Part shown: positions 22,146-31,158 of the stretch, piece after piece | How the letters are laid out: the number at the start of each line of letters is the position of its first letter | Numbering within the stretch: position 1 is the stretch's first letter | Assembly (NCBI RefSeq): GCF_016545825.1 | Contig: NC_052616.1 | Span: 12,462,001-12,526,000 of the forward strand | Source: Eucalyptus grandis | Lineage: Eukaryota > Streptophyta > Magnoliopsida > Myrtales > Myrtaceae | Length of the DNA: 64,000 nt | Direction: 5' to 3' | Translations under genes and position numbers: made by a program | The notes under the pieces: model-generated | The model's input: the letters and a program-made list of their open reading frames with translations, nothing else | Databases searched by the model: none | What the model was told of the DNA's origin: nothing

Positions 22146-23322
22146 GGAATAATCATTAAAGTATTTTGGAAAATTTGGGGCACTTGTTATACCCATGATG
22201 GAAATACATGCCGTGCAAGTGAAGTCGATGTTGCGTTTCATCATTGCGTCGACGTTCAGCATAAGACGCCAGCCACTCCATGACTCGAAAGAAGTCTTCC
22301 AAGTCTTCCATTAAGTTGAGAATCAGAGATGGCCACTTGAACTTTGACAATGTTGAAAATGTGTAATAATCAATTTGATTATGATCAAAAGTGTGCCTCT
22401 TAATTGTCAATGCACTCGACCCGGTTTTTGGGCTATGGTTGAAAAATCTGTATTATATTGACAAGAAAGTGGGGGAGACTCTGAAGTTGGGCGAGTAATC
22501 TTCTCCCAACAATAGGAAATTACATGACTTATCAGGACTCTTGTCCATTCTTTTAGATTGGAACGGGAGCCGTCCTACGGTTTGTAGGAGTACTCCTAGT
22601 CCTGGAATCACAGAAAGAGAATACCGTAATCTTTCAGTATACTTTAGAATACTTAAAGAGAGAACAATAAAATGAAGTATTCTCTTTTCCCAAGACAATA
22701 AATTATATTAGATAAGTAAGTCACAAATGGATGAAATTCTCATGCATGGACCAAGTAAAGAAAACAAGTCAAAACCCTAGTGGGTGACCCAAAAATGATA
22801 TCAACTGCTGAGTTAAAAGTCATTGGGAGATACCATATTATTTGGTATTTGTTTGCACTGTACATAAGTTAGTTGATTAAATTTCTTGAATTGCGTCAAT
22901 TCCTTCTCCATGAGAAACCATCGAAGGTTAATAAAATAAAAGGCAAATATCAACCATTAATCATATTATAATCTAAAAATGGAATAATCGTTAAAGTATT
23001 TTGGAAAATTTGGGGCACTTGTTATACCCATGATGGAAATACATGCCGTGCAAGTGAAGTCGATGTTGCGTTTCATCATTGCGTCCACGTTCAGCATAAG
23101 ACACCAGCCACTCCATGACTCGAAAGAAGTCTTCCAAGTCTTCCATTAAGTTGAGAATCAGAGATGGCCACTTGAACTTTGACAACGTTGGAAATGCGTA
23201 ATAATCAATTTGATTATGATCAGAAGTGTGCCTCTTAATTGTCAATGCACTCAACCCAGTTTTTGGGCTATGGTTGAAAAATCTATATTATTTTGACAAG
23301 AAAGTGGGGGAGACTTGAAGTT
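22146..23322. repeat. 835-bp-period direct repeat running into the assembly gap
   Basis: The segment from 22146 to about 22490 reappears from 22981 to 23322 with few differences; the second copy is cut by the Ns. The unit would be 835 bp. Each copy has a minus-strand frame of about 85 codons (ending HGMYFHHGYNKCPKFSKIL) that stays open in both. I do not recognise the protein, and several differences change amino acids, so conservation for function is doubtful. The intervening 490 bp (22491-22980) is unassigned. The two copies could also be LTRs of a small element, but TG/CA ends are not seen. Confidence 0.75.
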
Positions 23323-23422
23323 NNNNNNNNNNNNNNNNNNNNNNNNNNNNNNNNNNNNNNNNNNNNNNNNNNNNNNNNNNNNNNNNNNNNNNNNNNNNNN
23401 NNNNNNNNNNNNNNNNNNNNNN
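23323..23422. other. Assembly gap (100 N)
   Basis: Exactly 100 Ns, the conventional length for a gap of unknown size. It lies between two tandem repeats, the 835-bp repeat and the LTR array, so the assembly very likely collapsed repeats here. Confidence 0.95.
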
Positions 23423-23428
23423 GTGACA

Positions 23429-24390
23429 TTCCCGCCCACTCAGTCGCAAAGCCCTCGTTGCAATCTCTGCTCTGTCGCTTCCTTGCAGAAGTTAACCATG
23501 GATGTGCCACTTTTGGGAATTCACATCGAACGGTCACGCTCGGCCAACAAAACAGGTTTTGCTCCATTGGTGGCCTCTTTTGATCTCAGCCGCTCGGCCC
23601 TTTAGTCACCCGTGCTTTTTGGCAAGTGTGGCATTTTTCGCCAACCACATCTTTTGGCAGCACCCTTCCAGTCTAATGAGCATCTTGACCCCGTGAGACC
23701 AATGGAGGTTCTTTTCTTGTTGAAAACGTGATAGTAGACCTCTTCTTGAATTCACCGATCGATCCCGGGACGTTATCCCCATTGAGCAAGGGTTCGGTTC
23801 TTCTCTAACTTCGCATTCCGCTTGACGTGAAGTCGACTCGTCTAGCACCCATCCACAGGACTTGTCTCTTGACCCGCACTTGAGCGAGTCCGATTCTCCG
23901 GCTTGCTCAGTCGCTTATAGGAGGATTCCTTTGTGATACCATTTGTCACGGGCCGAGAATTTCCTGGCCCGGGAAACGACCTACGGGCGCCTGGCGTACG
24001 GGGAATTCGCCGAGCCGGCCCTTTCTTTCATTGTTCCACGAGCGATACGGTGAATGATTCTTCGTGCGAGATATCACCATGCCCGGCTTCGCTCGGGCGT
24101 GCAGTCCATCGAATGAGACGGTAGTTCTCTTTAGGGACGACAAGCGGTTTCGGCTTGCCATGGCCTCGTCGGGGGAGCGGCATCGGCTCCGACCGGTTTG
24201 TGCACGGGAGGCCTACCCGTCTTGAGCTCTAAGTGATATAATCATTCTATCCTAGAACTCCTAGCCCCAACCGTTCGCGCCACTCCCACGGACCAGTTGT
24301 GTTCTACCCTTCGCCTCACACTCTTCACCGAGATAATCCCAGCGCCACTCACAAGTGTCACGAGTACGGGAGGATTCACGGACCGTGACA
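23429..24390 (-). repeat. Array unit 1 (internal 23429-23943, LTR 23944-24390)
   Basis: The tail of a preceding LTR (GTGACA, 23423-23428) emerges from the gap. The primer site region reads TTTGTGATACCA on the plus strand, strongly mutated. The polypurine tract is degenerate (plus CATTCCCGCCCACTC). The LTR is 447 bp. Confidence 0.85.
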
Positions 24391-25351
24391 TTACGCCCCA
24401 CTCATTCGCAAAGCCCTCGTTGCAATCTACGCTCTGTCGCTTCCTTGCGAGAAGTTAACCATGGATGTGCCACTTTTGGGAATTCACATCGACAGTCACG
24501 CTCGGCCAACAAAACGAGGTTTTGCTCCATTGGTGGCCTCTTTTGATCTCGGCCGCTCGGCCCTTTAGTCACCGTGCTTTTGGCAAGTGTGGCATTTTCG
24601 CCAACCACATCTTTTGGCAGCACCCTTCTAGTCTAATCAGCATTTTGACCCCGACAGACCAATGGAGGTTCTTTTCTTGTTGAAAACGTGATAGTAGACC
24701 TCTTCTTGAATTCACCCGATCGATCCGAACGTTATCCCCATTCGGCAAGGGTTCGGTTCTTCTCTAACCGCATTCCGCTGCGAGAAGTCGACTCGTCCTA
24801 GCACCCATCCACAGGACTTGTCTCTTGACCCGCACTTGAGCGAGGAGTCCGATTCTCCCGACTTGCTCACTCGCTTCTTGGAGGGATTCTTGCTCGATAC
24901 CATTTGTCACGGGCCGAGAATTTCCCCGGCCCCGGAAGCGACCTACGGGCGCCTAGCGTGCGGGTCGCCGGGCCAGCCCTTTCTTTAGCTATTCCACGCA
25001 CGATACGGTGAATGATTCTTCGTGCGAGATCCCACCATGCCCAGCTTCGCTCGGGCGTCTGGTCCATTGAATGAGACAGCAGTTCTCTTTAGGGACGACA
25101 ACTGGTTTCGGCCTACCATGGCCTCGTCAGGAGAGCGGCATCAGCTCCCGACCAGCTTGTGCACATGAGGCCTACCCCGTCTTGAGCTCTAAGTGATATA
25201 ATCCTTCTATCCTACTACTCCTAGCACCAACCGTTCGCGCCACTCCCACGGACCAGTTGTGTTCTACCCTTCTGCCTCACACTCTTCACCAGATAATCCC
25301 AAGCGCCACTCACAAGTGTCACGAGTACGGGAGGATACAAGGACCGTGACA
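24391..25351 (-). repeat. Array unit 2 (internal 24391-24904, LTR 24905-25351)
   Basis: The primer site reads GCTCGATACCA on the plus strand, lacking bases of the intact GCTCTGATACCA. The polypurine tract next to LTR1 is altered (TTACGCCCCACTC on plus). The LTR is 447 bp with a changed end (GATACAAGGACCGTGACA). Confidence 0.85.
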
Positions 25352-26310
25352 TTCTCCCCCACTCAATTCGCCAAGCCCTCGTTGCAATCTCTGCTCTGTC
25401 GCTTCCTTGCATAAGTTAACCATGGATGTGCCACTTTTGGGAATTCACATCGAACGGTCACGCTCGCCCAACAAAACAGGTTTTGCTCCATTGGTGGCCT
25501 CTTTTGATCTCAGCCGCTCGGCCCTTTAGTCACCGTGCTTTTCGGCAAGTGTGGCATTTTCACCAACCACATCTTTTGGCGGCACCCTTCCCGGTCTAAT
25601 GAGCATCTTCACCCCGAGACCAATGGAGGTTCTTTTCTTGTTGAAAACGTGATAGTAGACCTCTTCTTCAAATACACCGATCGATCCGAGAACGTTATCC
25701 CGTTGAGCAAGGGTTCGGTTCTTCTCTAACCGCATTCCGCTGGCGAGAAGTCGGCTCGTCCTAGCACCCATCCACGGGACTTGTCTCTTGACCGCACTTG
25801 ATCGAGTCCGATTCTCCGACTTGCTCACTCGTTTCTTGGAGGGATTCTGCTCGATACCACTTGTCACGGGCCGAGAGTTTCAGCCTCGGAAACGACCCGT
25901 GGGCACCTAGCGAGCGGAATTCGCCAGGCCAGCCCTATCTTTAGCTGTTCCACGAACGATACGGTGAATGATTCTTCGTGCGAGATCCCACCACGCCCAG
26001 CTGCGCTCGGGCGTACGGTCCATCGAATGAGACAAAGAAGTTCTCTTTAGGACGACAAGCGGTTTCGGCTGCCACGGCCTCGTCGGGAGAGCGGCATCGG
26101 CTCCCGGCCCGGTTTGTGCACGGGAGGCTTACACCGTCGTCGAGCTCTAAGTGATATAATCCTTCTATCCTAGAACTCCTAGCACCAACCGTTCGACGCC
26201 ACTCCCACGGACCAGTTGTGTTCTACCCTTCTGCCTCACACTCTTAACCAGATAATCCCAAGCGCCACTCACAAGTGTCACGAGTACGGGAGGATTCACG
26301 GACCGTGACA
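25352..26310 (-). repeat. Array unit 3 (internal 25352-25861, LTR 25862-26310)
   Basis: The polypurine tract is intact (plus TTCTCCCCCACTC at 25352-25364). The primer site has the same shortened form GCTCGATACCA as units 2 and 4. The LTR is 449 bp. Confidence 0.87.
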
Positions 26311-27281
26311 TTCTCCCCCACTCAATTCGCAAAGCCCTCGTTGCAATCTCTGCTCTGTCGCTTCCTTGCATAAGTTAACCATGGATGTGCCACTTTTGGG
26401 AATTCACATCGAACGGTCACGCTCGCCTTGACAAAACGGGTTTTGCTCCATTGGTGGCCTCTTTTGATCTCGGCCGCTCGGCCCTTTAGTCACCCGTGCT
26501 TTTCGGCAAGTGTGGCATTTTCACCAACCACATCTTTTGGCGGCACCCTTCCGGTCTAATGAGCATCTTGACCCGCGGACCAATGGAGGTTCTTTTCTTG
26601 TTGAAAACGTGATAGTAGACCTCTTCTTCAAGTTCACCGATCGATCCAGGAACGTTATCCCCGTTGAGCAAGGGTTCGGTTCTGCTCTAACTTCGCATTC
26701 CGCTTGACGAGAAGTCGACTCGTCCTAGCACCCATCGACCAGGACTTGTCTCTTGACCCGCACTTGAAGGCGGAGTCCGATTCTCCGACTTGCTCACTCG
26801 CTTCTTTGGAGGGATTCTGCTCGATACCATTTGTCACGGGCCGAGAATTTCCTGGCCCCGGAAGCGACCTACGGGCGCCTGGCGTGCGGAGTCGCGGAGC
26901 CGGCCCCTATCTTTAGTTGTTCCACGAACGATACGGTGAATGATTCTTCGTGCGAGATCCCACCACGCCCGGCTGCGCTCGGGCGTCTGGTCCATCGAAT
27001 GAGACAGCAGTTCTCTTTAGGGACGACAACTGGTTTCGGCCTACCATGGCCTCGTTAGGAGAAAGGCATCAGCTCCCGACCAGTTTGTGCAAGGGAGGCT
27101 TACCCCGTCTTCAGAGCTCTTAAGTGATATAATCCTTCTATCCTAGAACTCCTAGCACCAACCGTTCGACGCCACTCCCACGGACCGGTTGTGTTCTACC
27201 CTTCGCCTCACACTCTTCACCGGATAATCCCAGCGCCACTCACAAGTGTCACGAGTACGGGAGGATTCACGGACCGTGACA
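26311..27281 (-). repeat. Array unit 4 (internal 26311-26831, LTR 26832-27281)
   Basis: The polypurine tract is intact (plus TTCTCCCCCACTC). The primer site is shortened (GCTCGATACCA). The LTR is 450 bp and carries small differences in the CTACGGGCGCCTGG region shared with units 1 and 2. Confidence 0.87.
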
Positions 27282-28248
27282 TTCTCCCCACTCAATTCGC
27301 AAAGCCCTCGTTGCAATCTCTGCTCCATCGCTTCCTTGCATAAGTTAACCATGGATGTGCCACTTTGGGAATTCATCGAACGGTCACGCTCGCCCAACAA
27401 AACAGGTTTTGCTCCATTGGTGGCCTCTTTTGATCTCAGCCGCTCGGCCCTTTAGTCACCCGTGCTTTTCGGCAAGTGTGGCATTTTTCACCAACCACAT
27501 CTTTTGGCAGCACCCTTCCAGTCTAATGAGCATCTTGACCCCCCGGACCAATGGAGGTTCTTTTCTTGTTGAAAACGTGATAGTAGACCTCTTCTTCAAG
27601 TTCACCGATCGATCCGGGAACGTTATCCCGTTGAGCAAGGGTTCGGTTCTGCTCTAACTTCGCATTCCGCTTGCGAGAAGTCGACTCGTCCTAGCACCCA
27701 TCGACCGGGACTTGTCTCTTGACCGCACTTGATCGGGAGTCCGATTCTCCGACTTGCTCACTCGCTTCTTGGAGGGATTCTGCTCACGATACCACTTGTC
27801 ACGAGCGAGAGTTTCCGGCCTCGGAAACGACCCGCGGGCACCTAGCGTGCGGAATTCGCCAGGCCAGCCCTATCTTTAGCTGTTCCACGAACGATACGGT
27901 GAATGATTCTTCGTGCGAGATCCCACCACGCCCAGCTGCGCTCGGGCGTCTGGTCCATCGAATGAGACAGCAGTTCTCTTTAGGGACGACAACTGGTTTC
28001 GGCTTGCCATGGCCTCGTCAGGAGAGCGGCATCAGCTCCCGACAAGTTTGTGCAAGGGAGGCTTACCCCGTCTTCAGAGCTCTTAAGTGATATAATCCTT
28101 CTATCCTAGAACTCCTAGCACCAACCGTCCTGACGCCACTCCCACGGACCAGTTGTGTTCTACCCTTCTACCTCACACTCTTCACCAGATAATCCCAAGC
28201 GCCACTCACAAGTGTCACAAGTACGGGAGGATTCACGGGCGCGTGACA
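27282..28248 (-). repeat. Array unit 5 (internal 27282-27796, LTR 27797-28248)
   Basis: The polypurine tract lacks one C on the plus strand (TTCTCCCCACTC). The primer site reads GCTCACGATACCA. The LTR start is altered (TGTCACGAGCG), and its end reads CACGGGCGCGTGACA, 452 bp in all. The internal segment has a small deletion near 27366-27372 (TTTGGGAATTCATCG). Confidence 0.85.
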
Positions 28249-29242
28249 TTCTCCCCACTCAATTCGCAACGCCCTCGTTGCGATCTACCCTACTGTCGCT
28301 TCCTTGCATAAGTTAACCATGGATGTGCCACTTTTAGGAATTCACATCGAACGGTCACGCTCGCCCAACAAAACGGGTTTTGCTGCATTGGTGGCCTCTT
28401 TTGATCTCAGCTGCTCGGCCCTTTAGTCACCCGCGCTTTTCGATAAGTGTGGCATTTTTTGCCAACCGCATCTTTTGGCAGCACCCTTCCAGCCTAATCA
28501 GCATCTTGACTCCAGCCGACCAATGGAGGTTCTTTTCTTGCTGAAAACGTGATAGTAGACCTCTTCTTCGAATTCACCGATCGATCTAGGAATGTTATCC
28601 CCATTCAGCAAGGGTTCGGTTCTTCTCTAACTTCGCATTCCGCTTGACGAGAAGTCGACTCGTCCTAGCACCCATCCACCACGACTTGTCTTTTGACCCG
28701 CACTTGAGCGAGGAGTCCGATTCTACGACTTGTTCACTCGCTTACTGGAGGGATTCCTGCTCTAATACCACTTGTCACGGGCCGAGAGTTTCCCTGGCCT
28801 CGGAAACGACCCGCGGGCGCCTAGCGAGCGGAATTCGCCAGGCCAGCCATTTCTTTAGCTGTTCCATGAACGATACGGTGAATGATTCTTCGTGCGAGAT
28901 CCCACCACGCCCAGCTTCGCTCGAGCGTGTGGTCCATTGAATGAGACAGCAGTTCTCTTTAGGGACGACAACTGGTTTCGGCCTACCATGGCCTCATCAG
29001 GAGAGCGGCATCAGCTCCCGACCAGTTTGTGCAAGGGAGGCCTACCCCGTCTTTAGAGCTCCTAAGTGATATAATCCTTCTATCCTAGAACTCCTAGCAC
29101 CAACCGTCCTGACGCCACTCCCACAGACCAATTATGTTCTACCCTTCCTTCTCACACTCATCACCAGATACACTCTTCACCAGATAATCCCAAGCGCCAC
29201 TCACAAGTGTCACGAGTACGGGAGGATTCACGGACCGTGACA
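28249..29242 (-). repeat. Array unit 6 (internal 28249-28772, LTR 28773-29242)
   Basis: The primer site reads GCTCTAATACCA, one change from intact. The LTR is longer (470 bp) because of a local duplication of CACTCTTCACCAGATA near 29155-29185. Confidence 0.87.
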
Positions 29243-30219
29243 TTCTCCCCCACTCAATTCGCAAAGCCCTCGTTGCAATCTCTGCTCTGTCGCTTCCTTG
29301 CATAAGTTAACCATGGATGTGCCACTTTTGGGAATTCACATCGAGCAGTCACGCTCGCCTAACAAAACAGGTTTTGCTCCATTGGTGGCCTCTTTTTATC
29401 TCAGCCGCTCGGCCCTTTAGTCACCCACGCTTTTCGGCAAGTGTGGCATTTTTTCGCCAACCGCATCTTTTGGCAGCACCCTTCCAGTCTAATCAGCATC
29501 TTGACCCCAACAGACCAATGGAGGTTCTTTTCTTGTTGAAAACGTGATAGTAGACCTCTTCTTCAAATTCACGGATCGATCCAGGAACGTTATCCCCGTT
29601 CAGCAAGGGTTCGGTTCTTCTCTAACTTCGCATTCCGCTTGACGAGAAGTTGACTCGTCCTAGCACCCATCCACCAGGACTTGTCTCTTGACGCGCACTT
29701 GATCGAGGAGTCCGATTCTCCGAGTTGCTCACTCGCTTACTAGAGGGATTCCTGCTCTGATACCACTTGTCACGGGCCGAGAGTTTCCCTGGCCTCGGAA
29801 ACGACCCGCGGGCGCCTAGCGAGCGGAATTCGCCAGGCCAGTCCTTTCTTTAGCTGTTCCACGAACGATACGGTGAATGATTCTTCGTGGGAGATCCCAC
29901 CACGCCCAGCTTCGCTCAGGCGTTTGGTCCATCGAATGAGACAGCAGTTCTCTTTAGGGACGACAACTGGTTTCGGCCTGCCATGGCCTCGTCAGGAGAG
30001 CGGCATCGGCTCGACCGGTTTGTGCACGGGAGGCCTACCCCGTCTTCAAAGCTCCTAAGTGATATAATCCTTCTATCCCAGAACTCCTAGCACCAACCGT
30101 CCTGACGCCACTCCCACGGACCAGTTGTGTTCTACCCTTCTGCCTCACACCCTTCACCAGATAATCCCAAGCGCCACTCACAAGTGTCACGAGTTCGGGA
30201 GGATTCACGGACCGTGACA
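29243..30219 (-). repeat. Array unit 7, outermost, with intact primer site (LTR 29768-30219)
   Basis: The primer site is intact on the minus strand (TGGTATCAGAGC, plus 29754-29765), two bases from the LTR. The polypurine tract is also intact at 29243-29255. This LTR is the outer 5' LTR of the array. It ends at 30219, where a different sequence begins. Confidence 0.88.
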
Positions 30220-30262
30220 CTTGTATGCATGTTTCGGGTTGGATTTTGACTTCGATTCCTTC

Positions 30263-30640
30263 ATGAAAGTTGTAGACCACATCTCAAAGTATAACATAAT
30301 AAAATTTGAGATGAAAAAGCTGAGTTTTAAGGGGTGAAAACCTTCTCCTACGAAGACACTAGATCTGGAATTGCTTTGTCGACCTCTTGGTGATTTTGTG
30401 TGTTGTATGCTGCTTTTTACCGATAATCTCACTTTGACTTCTTCATGAAAGTTGTATAGAACATCCTAAAGACTAACATACTCAAATTTGAGGTAAAATG
30501 AGCAAATGTAGCCTAGTGAAACGATTTTCTTTTGAAGACGGTAAATCTGGAAATACGGTACGGGACACCCGAGACTTCTTAGACCTATATGGTGACTATT
30601 CTTTGAGAATATCACTTAGATCCCTTAATGAAAGTTGTAG
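30263..30640. repeat. About 183-bp degenerate internal repeats
   Basis: ATGAAAGTTGTA recurs at 30263, 30445 and 30628, with similar flanks (CTTTGACTTC, ACATCTC, AAATTTGAG), giving spacings of 182 and 183 bp. The copies are much diverged. Confidence 0.7.
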
Positions 30641-30804
30641 GGGACCTCTTGAGCCAAAACATATCAAAATTTAATAGGAAAATAAGAAAGATAAGTAGGC
30701 GAAACCTCGATATTTCAGAGATAGCTAAACTGGACTGTTCGGTACACGAAACAGGAACTTTCACCGATTATAGTAAATTATCTAGAGCGAATATGGCCTA
30801 ATTA

Positions 30805-30902
30805 TGGGATGCAAAAACTGATCCCGGGAAAGAGAGATGTGGTGATCAAATTGTGGGATGCAATTACTGATCCCGGGAAAGAGAGATGTGGTGATCAAAT
30901 TG
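30805..30902. repeat. 49-bp tandem duplication
   Basis: A 49-bp unit containing ACTGATCCCGGGAAAGAGAG is present twice with a few changes (GCAAAAACTG versus GCAATTACTG). Confidence 0.93.
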
Positions 30903-30936
30903 AAAGATAAAAGTGGAAATTGAATCATGCATATGT

Positions 30937-31158
30937 GATATGATGATGATCACCTATGGCATGATGATATGTGTGACATGATGATGATCACCTATGGCAT
31001 GATGATATGTGTGACATGATGATGATCACCCATGACATGATGACATGTGTATGATATGATGATGATCACCTATGGCATGATGATATGTGTGACATGATGA
31101 TGATCACCTATGGCATGATGATTTGTGTATGATATGATGATGATCACCTATGGCATGA
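30937..31158. repeat. 38-40-bp minisatellite, left part
   Basis: Five full units and a partial sixth, each of the form TGA(T/C)ATGATGATGATCACC followed by (T/C)ATG(G/A)CATGATGA. Units of 38 and 40 bp occur. The array resumes at 33821-33915 after the solo LTR, so it is one minisatellite split by an insertion. Confidence 0.93.

Larger units (their letters stand above)
23423..30219 (-). mobile_element. Tandem array of a small coding-less LTR retroelement sharing LTRs
   Basis: Seven units of about 957-995 bp follow one another. On the minus strand each consists of an LTR (about 450 bp, starting TGTCACGG(T)CCGTG and ending CGG(C)CCGTGACA), a spacer AG or similar, a tRNA-Met primer site (best TGGTATCAGAGC), about 515 bp internal DNA, and a polypurine tract GAGTGGGGGAGAA directly before the next LTR. 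So the order is LTR-internal-LTR-internal, with each LTR shared by both neighbours. No gag or pol is seen; frames are short and not kept between units. This fits a TRIM-like non-autonomous element multiplied by LTR-LTR unequal exchange. The left end is in the gap. Confidence 0.88.

Noticed and set aside
23423..30219. Many 60-120-codon frames in the array as a gene family
   Set aside because: The same DNA is read in different frames in different units because of small indels, so coding is not conserved.
23423..30219. Cassandra-type TRIM with 5S rRNA, or an rDNA array
   Set aside because: I looked for 5S rRNA promoter boxes and 5S-like sequence in the LTR and saw none.
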